Shown piece by piece: positions 1-6,453 of a stretch of 6,453 nt of DNA (position 1 is its first letter; the number at the start of each line of letters is the position of its first letter). The position numbers were made by a program, and so were the translations under genes. The stretch comes from Bacteriovorax sp. (GTDB taxonomy: Bacteria > Bdellovibrionota > Bacteriovoracia > Bacteriovoracales > Bacteriovoracaceae). Location: positions 1 to 6,453 of the forward strand of contig JAURXW010000292.1 in NCBI GenBank assembly GCA_030654205.1, in the 5' to 3' direction. Under the pieces are notes generated by a model. It had not been told where the DNA came from, made no database searches, and worked only from the letters and a program-made list of their open reading frames with translations.

Positions 1-728
1 TATGACATGAAGGCAGCCAAACCAACAAAGACCCCAGGAACCATAATCGGAGAATACTTCCCAAAAAAATTAGAAGTATCAATTACAAACTGAGTAATCC
101 ACGGTATCGCCTGACCAGACTCCGTTAGCATCCCCGTAAACTGCGGAACAACAAAAACCATCATCCCCCAAATAACCACCGCTCCAACCGCGCAAACAAT
201 TGAGGGATACATCATTGCTGATTTAATTTGGGCCTTTGTTTTTTCTTGTTTCTCCATATGGATAGCTAGTTTTCTTAAAATTAATTCTAAAATACCACCG
301 GCCTCTCCGGCCTTAACTAAATTGCAATAGAGCTTGTCGAAACCTTTTTGGGCCTCCATTGCTTCTGCGATTGTTTTTCCTTCTCCGACATCAACAGAGA
401 TTTTTTTGATCGCCATTTTTAGAGATGGATTTTTTTCAGAACGGTAGAGAATTTCTAAGGACTGTATAAGCGGAACACCGGCGCTAATCATGACGGCCAA
501 CTGTTTTGTGAAACCACATAGCTCTTTTACACTAATTGCTTTTGCAAAACCTTTATCAACCATCCACATACCAAAATCAAATTCGAGAATGGTTGGTGGG
601 ATTATTTTCTTTATTCGGATTCCTTGAGCGCGCAAGGCTTTTCGGACTTCTTTTTCCGAAGCGGCTTCTAATTTTCCTACAACTTTTTTACCGTTAGCAT
701 CTACGGCTTCGTACTTAAACATTCCCAT
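1..728 (-). CDS. pilC: Type IV pilus inner-membrane platform protein PilC (GspF family), C-terminus cut off by window edge
   Basis: PilC is the polytopic inner-membrane platform on which PilB and PilT act to insert or remove pilin subunits. The frame stays open from the ATG at 728 to the window edge, giving 242 codons of a family that is usually about 400 residues. Visible parts are a short N-terminal region (MFKYEAVDANGKKVVGKLEA), then the first T2SF/GspF domain from about residue 70, with FTKQLAVMISAGVPLIQSLE at 73-92 and the family signature KAGEAGGILE at 139-148. A hydrophobic helix follows at about 174-195, and a second begins at about 228 and reaches the edge. The second cytoplasmic domain and last helix are missing. 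A second in-frame ATG at 722 would give the more family-like MFKYEA start. I keep 728 because the nearest AAGG (741-744) is already 12 bases away. The gene starts 4 bases after the pilT stop, so coupled translation is likely. Family assignment is near certain; the exact start is not. Confidence 0.95.
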   Translation of the reverse strand, partial: MGMFKYEAVDANGKKVVGKLEAASEKEVRKALRAQGIRIKKIIPPTILEFDFGMWMVDKGFAKAISVKELCGFTKQLAVMISAGVPLIQSLEILYRSEKNPSLKMAIKKISVDVGEGKTIAEAMEAQKGFDKLYCNLVKAGEAGGILELILRKLAIHMEKQEKTKAQIKSAMMYPSIVCAVGAVVIWGMMVFVVPQFTGMLTESGQAIPWITQFVIDTSNFFGKYSPIMVPGVFVGLAAFMS

Positions 729-732
729 TGAA

Positions 733-1881
733 TTATTTTACCTTAACTCCCAATTGGGCCGCAAGCTCATCTGGAGCATTTGAATATCCCATAGCAACTT
801 CAATACTAATGGCACCAGTTTCAACTAATTTTTTCAAACTTTGATTCATGGTAATCATACCACTTTTATCCTGCCCGATTTGCATTTGAGAATATATTTG
901 GTGCATTTTATCTTCGCGCATAAGGTTTCGAATACCACTCGTAGGAACCAAAATTTCCATTGCGGCGACTCGGCCTTTTTCAAAACTTTTAGCAATCAGC
1001 TGCTGAGAAACAATTCCCTGCAAAACGAATGATAAAAGAGTTCGTATTTGACCTTGTTGATCTGAGGGGAAAACGTTAATTACACGGTTGATAGTTTGCA
1101 CGCATGAGTTAGTGTGAAGTGTACCAAAAACTAAGTGGCCTGTTTCCGCTATCGTTAATGCCGCTTCAATTGTTTCTTTATCTCGAAGCTCTCCTACCAG
1201 TACGATATCCGGATCCTGACGGAGTAAACTTTTTAATGCGTGAGAAAAAGATAATGTATCTGTTCCAATTTCACGTTGATTAACAAGACAAGATTTATGT
1301 GAATGGACAAACTCGACGGGATCTTCAAGTGTAATAATATGTCCGGCTTCATGTTGATTTAAATGGTCAAGCAATGAGGCCATTGTTGTCGACTTTCCAG
1401 ATCCAGTTGGACCTGTAACCAAAATTAAACCATTGCTCACGTCGCACATTTTCAAAAGGACATTGGGTAAATTAAGCGCCTTGAAGTCTGGAATGATACT
1501 TGGAATAATTCGAAAGACTGCTGCCACGGCCCCTTTTGAGTTAAAAACGTTGGCCCGAAAACGTGCAAGGCCTTTAATCCCGAAAGAGAAATCGAGCTCG
1601 AGTTTTTTTTCAAATTCATTTTTTTGATCTTCTGAAAGAATTTGGTAAATAAGTCTTTTCGTATCTTCACCAGCTAGAGGCAAAGTTTTAACTTTTATAA
1701 TTTCTCCGTGAACACGAAGTCCGGGAGACGTTCCAGATGTAATATGTAAATCCGAGGCACTACTATCGACCATCAACTTAAATAATTGCTGGATTTTTAA
1801 GCCTTCATTACCATTACTTTGAACGGTACCTGTTGCCATCATTTTGGTAGAGGACTTGCTGCCAGTGTTGTCATTACCCAT
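733..1881 (-). CDS. pilT: Type IV pilus retraction ATPase PilT
   Basis: PilT is a cytoplasmic hexameric ATPase that depolymerises type IV pili, powering retraction and twitching. The 382-residue protein shows all secretion-ATPase motifs in order: the N-terminal PilT signature SASDLHITSG (41-50), Walker A GPTGSGKS (157-164), Asp box LEDPVEF (185-191, putative catalytic Glu186), CLVNQREIG (198-206), Walker B DIVLVGELRD (225-234) and His box TGHLVFGTLHTN (247-258). The PilT-specific motif that is usually AIRNL reads GIRNL here (316-320), within SGIRNLMREDKMHQIYSQMQ. This motif and the lack of a zinc-binding Cys cluster separate it from PilB and GspE. Family members usually begin within about 15 residues of SASDLH; this one has roughly 28 extra residues rich in Ser, Thr, Asn and Gly. 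The start at 1881 is backed by AGGA at 1888-1891 with a 6-base spacer. It lies 8 bases after pilB and 4 bases before pilC. The paralogue PilU is a less likely alternative, given the operon position. Confidence 0.97.
   Translation of the reverse strand: MGNDNTGSKSSTKMMATGTVQSNGNEGLKIQQLFKLMVDSSASDLHITSGTSPGLRVHGEIIKVKTLPLAGEDTKRLIYQILSEDQKNEFEKKLELDFSFGIKGLARFRANVFNSKGAVAAVFRIIPSIIPDFKALNLPNVLLKMCDVSNGLILVTGPTGSGKSTTMASLLDHLNQHEAGHIITLEDPVEFVHSHKSCLVNQREIGTDTLSFSHALKSLLRQDPDIVLVGELRDKETIEAALTIAETGHLVFGTLHTNSCVQTINRVINVFPSDQQGQIRTLLSFVLQGIVSQQLIAKSFEKGRVAAMEILVPTSGIRNLMREDKMHQIYSQMQIGQDKSGMITMNQSLKKLVETGAISIEVAMGYSNAPDELAAQLGVKVK
741..744 (-). promoter_or_regulatory. Probable ribosome binding site of pilC inside the end of pilT
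   Basis: AAGG on the minus strand lies within the antepenultimate and penultimate codons' region of pilT, 12 bases before the ATG at 728 and 18 before the ATG at 722. The spacing is long, but it favours the first ATG. With only 4 bases between pilT and pilC, coupling is likely to assist initiation. Confidence 0.4.
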
Positions 1882-1887
1882 AAGATT

Positions 1888-1891
1888 TCCT
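1888..1891 (-). promoter_or_regulatory. Ribosome binding site of pilT, overlapping the pilB stop codon
   Basis: The minus strand reads TAGGA, then AATCTT, then the ATG at 1881. The pilB stop TAG (1892-1890) shares two bases with the AGGA Shine-Dalgarno, which has an ideal 6-base spacer. This settles the pilT start, and so the reality of its N-terminal extension, and implies that a ribosome terminating on pilB occupies the pilT initiation site. Confidence 0.8.
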
Positions 1892-3593
1892 ACATTTTAT
1901 CAGTTGCTGAATTTGAAACTGCTTCGTCTATTGTTGTTAATCCTTGCGCTACTTTTGTCAGTGCACACATTCGCAAGGTTTTCATTCCTTCTTTAATTGC
2001 TTGTCTTTTAATTTCATCAGTCGAGCCGTGACGAAGAAGTATTTCTTTAATCATTGCCGACATTTCTAAAACTTCATAAATGGCCACGCGCCCCTTGTAA
2101 CCAGTATTATTGCAATGAGCACAGCCCTTACCTTTATAGACCGTAATTTTGGCGGCAGATGCTGGAGATATTCCACAAGAAACTAAAATTTCTTGAGTGA
2201 CAGCGGTGTCTACGTCTTTACAAGATTTACAAATTCTTCGGCAAAGTCTTTGGGCCACAATAACATTCACTGCTGCTGCAACTAAGAATGGTTCAATTCC
2301 CATATTTATTAAACGAGTGATCGTGCTTGGAGCATCGTTAGTATGCAGTGTGGATAAAACTAAGTGGCCGGTCAAAGCTGCCTCAATGGCAATTTCACCA
2401 ACTTCACCGTCTCGTATCTCTCCAACCATAATGATGTCTGGATCCTGTCGAAGAAATGATTTTAGTGCTGCTGCGAAAGTTAAACCTATATCTTTTTTAA
2501 CGTTAACTTGATTGATACCTTCCAAGTTAAACTCGACCGGATCTTCTGCAGTAGAAATATTTGTATCAACTGTATTTAGTTCTGCAATTGCGGAATATAA
2601 AGTCGTAGTTTTTCCCGATCCCGTAGGCCCCGTGACTAAACACATTCCATAAGGGCGATAGATACCATCTTTAAAAACTTCTAATTGTTTTTGCTCAAAT
2701 CCTAACTTCGTCATATCCAACTGAAGATTTGAAGAATCCAGAAGTCGTAAAACTATTTTTTCACCAAATAAAGTTGGAAGGGAAGAAACTCGATAATCTA
2801 TTGGCTTACCACCAATTTCTAATTTAATACGTCCATCTTGTGGCTTTCTTTTTTCCGAAATATCCATTTGAGCTAGAATTTTTACTCTAGAGATAATTGG
2901 CAACATTAAATTGCGTGGTGGTTTTGCAGCTTCTATTAAGCTTCCATCCTGCCGATATCGAATCCTGAAATTATTTTCATAAGGTTCAATATGAATATCT
3001 GAACACTTGGTAACAAAGGCCTCGGCTAAAATACGATTAACATATCTAATTACATCATCACCAATATCGTCTTCATTGATATTGTCTTCTTTTTTAGTAT
3101 CTGTTTTAATTTCGCGAATTGTTTCTAAAACATCTTCAATACTTTCAGGAACACGAGAAAACATCTCGCCCCAAGAAGATAAACTGGTTAAAATAAATTC
3201 AACCGGATACTGAAATAGCGTCTGAAGTTCTGTTTGCAGTTTAATCAATGAAGGATCAAAAATCGCAAGACTCACGGCCTTCGTGTTTTTTTGAATAGGA
3301 ATAACCCGAAACTTCATGATATCGCTTTTCTTAACTATTTTAAAAATTCTTTCTGGGATTTTAGCTTTGGAAAGATCGATATAAGTTAAGTTGTAATTTT
3401 CTGCAACCTGTTTGGCAAATCGAATATCATCAAAAAATTTAAATTGTAATAAACCTAGCTCTGAAATTATATGTGGATCTTTATCGATAATAAGCGGGCG
3501 TAGATCCTTCATGGGAACCATACCTGTTTTCGTAATTACTTCGACAAACTCTTTCCTAAACATACAGTTTTCTTTTTTCCTTTTTTTGAACAT
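1890..3593 (-). CDS. pilB: Type IV pilus extension ATPase PilB (GspE/PulE family)
   Basis: PilB is the cytoplasmic ATPase that drives pilus polymerisation through PilC. From M1 it has 567 residues, normal for the family. An N-terminal GspE_N/MshEN-like region covers about 13-140. The ATPase core follows with CSDIHIEP (197-204), arginine-rich FRIRYRQDG (209-217), KRKPQDGR (248-255), Walker A GPTGSGKT (322-329), Asp box AEDPVEF (349-355, putative catalytic Glu350), Walker B DPDIIMVGEIRD (384-395) and His box TGHLVLSTLHTND (408-420). A zinc-binding four-Cys motif, diagnostic of the PilB/GspE branch and absent from PilT, is formed by C455/C458 and C491/C494 (GCAHCNNTGYKGR). The start is uncertain: M1 at 3593 has no Shine-Dalgarno, and residues 2-9 (FKKRKKEN) come from a purine run resembling a leader. 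M11 at 3563 would give 557 residues starting MFRKEFVEV. An in-frame TAA four codons before M1 rules out a longer form. GspE of type II secretion is disfavoured by the adjacent pilT. Confidence 0.96.
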   Translation of the reverse strand: MFKKRKKENCMFRKEFVEVITKTGMVPMKDLRPLIIDKDPHIISELGLLQFKFFDDIRFAKQVAENYNLTYIDLSKAKIPERIFKIVKKSDIMKFRVIPIQKNTKAVSLAIFDPSLIKLQTELQTLFQYPVEFILTSLSSWGEMFSRVPESIEDVLETIREIKTDTKKEDNINEDDIGDDVIRYVNRILAEAFVTKCSDIHIEPYENNFRIRYRQDGSLIEAAKPPRNLMLPIISRVKILAQMDISEKRKPQDGRIKLEIGGKPIDYRVSSLPTLFGEKIVLRLLDSSNLQLDMTKLGFEQKQLEVFKDGIYRPYGMCLVTGPTGSGKTTTLYSAIAELNTVDTNISTAEDPVEFNLEGINQVNVKKDIGLTFAAALKSFLRQDPDIIMVGEIRDGEVGEIAIEAALTGHLVLSTLHTNDAPSTITRLINMGIEPFLVAAAVNVIVAQRLCRRICKSCKDVDTAVTQEILVSCGISPASAAKITVYKGKGCAHCNNTGYKGRVAIYEVLEMSAMIKEILLRHGSTDEIKRQAIKEGMKTLRMCALTKVAQGLTTIDEAVSNSATDKM

Positions 3594-3651
3594 TTCGATA
3601 TTTTAAATACTTATCGGTACTTAAAATTTTCTTCTTTAAGAGTTTTAGTGA

Positions 3652-3681
3652 TTTATAAAATGGAAGGTATTAGTGGATCAA
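3652..3681 (-). promoter_or_regulatory. Candidate sigma-70-type promoter of the pilBTC operon
   Basis: On the minus strand TTGATC (3681-3676, four of six matches to TTGACA) is followed by an 18-base spacer and TATAAA (3657-3652, five of six matches to TATAAT). Transcription would start near 3645, giving a leader of about 50 bases to the ATG at 3593 or about 80 to the ATG at 3563. It lies in the only sizeable gap of the window, between ribF and pilB, where a promoter is expected. The region is very AT-rich, so chance matches are common. Confidence 0.4.
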
Positions 3682-3702
3682 AAAACTAGATTATTTTTTG
3701 AT
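3677..3702. repeat. Perfect 9-base inverted repeat upstream of pilB
   Basis: The arms ATCAAAAAA (3677-3685) and TTTTTTGAT (3694-3702) are exact reverse complements around an 8-base loop CTAGATTA. The arms contain only one G:C pair each, so an RNA hairpin would be weak, and the transcript beyond it is not U-rich. It could be a weak ribF terminator or, because one arm covers most of the candidate -35 element (3676-3681), a protein-binding operator. The repeat is seen directly; its function is open. Confidence 0.5.
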
Positions 3703-3756
3703 AATTTCAAGTAGTTGTTAGTTGAAAATTCTTTAGTTGATAATATTGGTTAGTTT

Positions 3757-4692
3757 TTATTCCGACTTAAAAAATAACTTAGCGGCTAAAACGTCGTTAT
3801 CAATTTGGGCAATCAACTCGTTTACACTGGTAAATTTTTTTTCATCGCGAATTTTCTTTAAAAAAGAAACTCGCATTTCTTCACCATAAATATCCCGATT
3901 GAAATCTAGTAAGTGAGTTTCTATATTAATTTCAATTCCCATATTAAAAGTTGGGTTGATTCCAATATTAGTAACTGAGTTATAAGTCATATCATGAATT
4001 GTCGTTCGAGTTATATATACACCACGAGCTGGAACGATTAACTCTTTTCCAAACTCGATATTGGCCGTTGGAAAGCCAATTTGTTTTCCTCGTCCTTGTC
4101 CTTTAATAACTCTTCCAGATAAAAAATAGGCCCTGCCAAGATAAGTTGAAACCTTTTCGATTTCACCATTAAGTATCGCCGTACGAACAACACTAGATGA
4201 AACAGAATTATTATTTAAAAGAAATTCGTCTTGTAATATCAGTTTAATATTTTCTTTTTCGCATAAGTTTTTTGCTAGCTTATAATTCCCTGACTTATTG
4301 GCACCAAAAACAAAATCATGCCCCAGATAAACTTTATCAATACTAGGAAATGAAAAAACAAATTTGGATAAAAACTCTTCGGGCAAAAGAGTGCTAAAGT
4401 CTCGCGTGAAATCAACTTCTAATAGGTAGTCAACCCCACACTGAGCTAATAACTCTCTTCTTTCTAAAAATGTATTAATCAAAAAACTACTTTGCGCCTT
4501 AAGAATTTGTACTGGATGAGGAACAAAGGTAATGACAACAAATTTACATTTTTGTTGTTTGCAATCTAATGAAATCCGAGAAAGGAATTCTTTATGGCCT
4601 AAGTGAACTCCGTCAAAATTACCTATTGTAACTTGTATTTTATCTTCTGAGTACACTGTCTTAAGATCATTAATATTTTTTATTACAATCAT
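3757..4692 (-). CDS. ribF: Bifunctional riboflavin kinase / FAD synthetase RibF
   Basis: RibF is a cytoplasmic enzyme that phosphorylates riboflavin to FMN and then adenylylates FMN to FAD, supplying the cell's flavin cofactors. Its 311 residues match the usual bacterial length. The N-terminal FMN adenylyltransferase domain (about 1-180) has the nucleotidyltransferase motif GNFDGVHLGH (24-33), TFVPHP (55-60), YLGHDFVFG (122-130) and SSSVVR (165-170). The C-terminal riboflavin kinase domain (about 185-307) has GRGKQIGFPTAN (200-211, with the metal/nucleotide-binding PTAN), GVY (224-226), TNIGINPTF (241-249) and IETHLLDF (257-264), in which E258 matches the family's catalytic Glu. YGEEMRVSFLKKIRDEKKF follows at 269-287. 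No key residue appears to be missing, so both activities are expected. The ATG overlaps the batD stop by four bases and no strong Shine-Dalgarno is visible, so it probably depends on ribosomes finishing batD. The link to batD looks like co-transcription; a functional link is only inference. Confidence 0.97.
   Translation of the reverse strand: MIVIKNINDLKTVYSEDKIQVTIGNFDGVHLGHKEFLSRISLDCKQQKCKFVVITFVPHPVQILKAQSSFLINTFLERRELLAQCGVDYLLEVDFTRDFSTLLPEEFLSKFVFSFPSIDKVYLGHDFVFGANKSGNYKLAKNLCEKENIKLILQDEFLLNNNSVSSSVVRTAILNGEIEKVSTYLGRAYFLSGRVIKGQGRGKQIGFPTANIEFGKELIVPARGVYITRTTIHDMTYNSVTNIGINPTFNMGIEINIETHLLDFNRDIYGEEMRVSFLKKIRDEKKFTSVNELIAQIDNDVLAAKLFFKSE
4689..4692 (-). promoter_or_regulatory. ATGA stop-start overlap joining batD and ribF
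   Basis: The minus strand reads ATGA. The ATG (4692-4690) starts ribF and the TGA (4691-4689) ends batD. With no strong Shine-Dalgarno upstream of ribF (the nearest purine run, AGAGA, is about 15 bases away), this suggests translational coupling by re-initiation. The overlap is read directly; the coupling is inferred. Confidence 0.75.
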
Positions 4693-6431
4693 ATAAGTTT
4701 TAAAATCTCTTTGAAAAAGTTTCCTTTAAATTCTATTTTTTTATCATTTCTATCTATCCCAAATGCTTTCTCTTCGCAAACAAGAAGTGCGTTTTTGAAG
4801 TAAGATTTAGCCTCGACACTTAAATGACTTTCTTCAATAATTAAAAAAATCGAAACTCCACCAGACGCCATTTTATTTTGTCTATCTAGGACTGTTATGA
4901 CTTTATAAAGCTCTGAATAATTTAAACCTTTGCTCTTCATCTGAGCTATTAACTTTTTTACTTCTGTCGACTGATGTCCTGATGTAGGTTTACTATTTCT
5001 AGAATCAAAATACCATTTCCCAAGCAAACTCATGATAATTAAGGCCAGGGCCATATTCACAAGATCAAACCAACGCTCAAACCAGCGGCCTTGACCTGAC
5101 ATCGCAGGCCCTACTAATCCAATGGTGTTCTTATCTATTTTTTTTGAACTAGCATCAGAAGAAAATAGTTTCGATAAAAAATCACTCTCAGGTGGAGTGT
5201 TACTTTGATCTTTATTTGCGCTTTGCCCTTGTCCTGTACTAGCTCCGTCAGCAGATGAAGCCGCGACTCCACTTACTTCGATTCCTGGAACCGTTATTTT
5301 TTTCTCAACATATTTTCCTGAATTAGGATCAAAATATGACAAACTTAATTCTCGGGCCTTAATATTCAACGGTCCCCTTGCTAAATAAGTATATTCGAAA
5401 AGCTTTTTAGCCGATGTAACTCCAAGCTCAGTCACTTCAGACTTCGTATCAAATTGCTCAAGGCTATTGTCTGTATAAATAGCAGGAGCATCCATATTTT
5501 CCAAAGCTCCTTTTCCTTTTACTTCAAGCTTAACTTCAATCGGCTCATTGACTAGGTATTTTGTTTTTGCCACAGATAAATTAAATTCATGCTCACCTAC
5601 TAATCCAGTGAAACCAGCAGGCACATTTTCCGCAGGAAGTGGCAAAACCTCTACTTCAATTCTAGGGCTTGCAAGATCTTTATTTTTGTAATGCTGGGAC
5701 CCCATTCCAAAGCCACCGAATGGTGAATTATAGTCATTTTCAATTATTTGAACAGAAATAGTCATGGGATCCAATACTGCATTACCAATTTTTTCTGCAA
5801 ATAACTTAGCCGAATAGGCCAAGATTCTTTTAAAAACTTGTCCTTTATATTGTACGGTTTCCACAGGGGCATTTATATGATGAAAGCGCTTTATAAATTT
5901 ATTAAGCTTTGGAAACTCTTTAACATCATTTGCGGAAATGGACGTTTTAAAATACAAATAATAATTAACATCAATAGCCTCACCTAAATACACTTTAGTT
6001 TTTGAAGCAGTTGCTTCCATAAAGGCATCGGCCAGCTTTTTTGCCTGTGCTAAAACATTTACATGTACATCTTTAACATTTGTTACTTTTCCACCAATCT
6101 CTACTTTAATATTTCGCAAAGTCACTTGGCCTTGATGTTCTGCAATTAATTCGTAAACATAGCTTTGCTCACGTGAGGTCGTGAATTTTCCATTTATAAC
6201 CGTCGTGGAAATTGAAACACCTTGTTCTCTTTTTCCTTGGACCACAGCTCCACTTGGAGTAAATGAAATATAAGGTTCAACGTTACCTGTTGTTTTAATT
6301 TTAAAACTTACAAAAAAACTCTCATTCATCAAAGGTTCAGGTGGACTCACCTCAACGTCAATATCTTCAGCTCTTAATGCAGGTATAATTAAAAAAAGGA
6401 AAGTTACAAATACAATTTTTAGCAAATTCAT
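4689..6431 (-). CDS. batD: BatD-family membrane protein (Bat / aerotolerance operon)
   Basis: BatD proteins are encoded with BatA/BatB (von Willebrand A domain) and BatC (TPR) proteins in Bacteroides-type aerotolerance operons; their biochemical role is poorly defined. The 580-residue protein has a signal peptide (Lys5, hydrophobic 6-19, likely cleavage near A21/E22). A long periplasmic region of beta-rich repeats covers about 22-385. It opens with DIDVEVSPPEPLMNESF (23-39), and its most recognisable stretch is LPLPAENVPAGFTGLVGE (263-280), followed by KYLVNEPIEVKLEVKGKGAL (291-310). A low-complexity linker rich in Ser, Gly, Asn and Gln spans about 387-432. One transmembrane helix lies at about 455-475 (FDLVNMALALIIMSLLGKWYF), and a cytoplasmic tail of about 105 residues is Lys-rich and probably helical. 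This layout fits PF13584-type BatD proteins. A purine-rich GAGAGA (6438-6443), 6 bases from the ATG, is a fair ribosome binding site. Upstream genes lie outside the window, so batA/B/C partners cannot be confirmed. The assignment rests on architecture and remembered motifs. Confidence 0.85.
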   Translation of the reverse strand: MNLLKIVFVTFLFLIIPALRAEDIDVEVSPPEPLMNESFFVSFKIKTTGNVEPYISFTPSGAVVQGKREQGVSISTTVINGKFTTSREQSYVYELIAEHQGQVTLRNIKVEIGGKVTNVKDVHVNVLAQAKKLADAFMEATASKTKVYLGEAIDVNYYLYFKTSISANDVKEFPKLNKFIKRFHHINAPVETVQYKGQVFKRILAYSAKLFAEKIGNAVLDPMTISVQIIENDYNSPFGGFGMGSQHYKNKDLASPRIEVEVLPLPAENVPAGFTGLVGEHEFNLSVAKTKYLVNEPIEVKLEVKGKGALENMDAPAIYTDNSLEQFDTKSEVTELGVTSAKKLFEYTYLARGPLNIKARELSLSYFDPNSGKYVEKKITVPGIEVSGVAASSADGASTGQGQSANKDQSNTPPESDFLSKLFSSDASSKKIDKNTIGLVGPAMSGQGRWFERWFDLVNMALALIIMSLLGKWYFDSRNSKPTSGHQSTEVKKLIAQMKSKGLNYSELYKVITVLDRQNKMASGGVSIFLIIEESHLSVEAKSYFKNALLVCEEKAFGIDRNDKKIEFKGNFFKEILKLI

Positions 6432-6437
6432 TACCAG

Positions 6438-6443
6438 TCTCTC
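6438..6443 (-). promoter_or_regulatory. Ribosome binding site of batD
   Basis: The minus strand reads GAGAGA, then CTGGTA, then the ATG at 6431. The purine-rich run is a partial anti-Shine-Dalgarno match with a normal 6-base spacing, and it supports the chosen batD start. Confidence 0.55.
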
Positions 6444-6453
6444 TTTGGTTTTT

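Noticed and set aside
1452..1670. A 72-codon minus-strand open frame inside pilT
   Set aside because: It is an alternative frame within the conserved PilT coding sequence, with no independent start signal or recognisable protein features.
1890..3593. Type II secretion GspE instead of PilB
   Set aside because: The sequence family overlaps, but the immediately following pilT is specific to type IV pili and no other secretion genes are present.
841..3606. Short plus-strand open frames (64-104 codons) opposite pilT and pilB
   Set aside because: They lie entirely or almost entirely antisense to strongly conserved ATPase genes, show no recognisable domain and have no convincing ribosome binding sites. 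They are shadows of the minus-strand genes.
3677..3702. Strong intrinsic terminator after ribF
   Set aside because: The stem has only one G:C pair per arm and is not followed by a U-tract on the transcript, so it is not called as a terminator; it is listed only as an inverted repeat.
1..6453. Novel defence, mobile or other undescribed system
   Set aside because: All substantial coding sequence belongs to known families (BatD, RibF, PilB, PilT, PilC); there are no integrases, transposases, repeat arrays or unassigned genes.

Overview
The window is a compact, AT-rich bacterial chromosome segment in which every recognisable gene lies on the minus strand, so transcription runs from the right end to the left end. 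In transcription order it holds batD (4689-6431), ribF (3757-4692), a 163-base gap, pilB (1890-3593), pilT (733-1881) and the first 242 codons of pilC (1-728, cut by the window edge). No RNA gene, insertion sequence, CRISPR array or other mobile element was seen. The plus strand carries no believable gene.

The right half is the tail of one transcription unit. A BatD-type membrane protein, with signal peptide, long periplasmic part, one transmembrane helix and cytoplasmic tail, is followed by the bifunctional riboflavin kinase/FAD synthetase RibF. Their stop and start codons overlap as ATGA, which suggests translational coupling. batD usually follows batA/batB/batC-type genes; any such partners would lie beyond the right edge.

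The left half is a type IV pilus motor operon: PilB (extension ATPase), PilT (retraction ATPase) and PilC (inner-membrane platform). The pilB-pilT gap is 8 bases and the pilT-pilC gap is 4 bases. The ribosome binding site of pilT overlaps the pilB stop codon, and the best candidate for pilC lies inside the end of pilT. The 163-base gap upstream of pilB holds a plausible sigma-70-type promoter, with an A/T-only-core inverted repeat lying over its -35 element, so the pil genes are probably an independent unit.

The pilB-pilT-pilC order is typical of Myxococcota and Bdellovibrionota and also occurs elsewhere. With the low GC content and the Bat gene, a low-GC Bdellovibrionota member (Bacteriovorax/Halobacteriovorax-like) is my best guess. 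This is an inference from gene order and composition, not from a marker gene.

I did not find evidence for an undescribed system. The points worth a second look are the uncertain start and degenerate N-terminal domain of PilB, the low-complexity N-terminal extension and GIRNL motif of PilT, the operator-like repeat over the pil promoter, and the coupling of a flavin-cofactor gene to a Bat gene.
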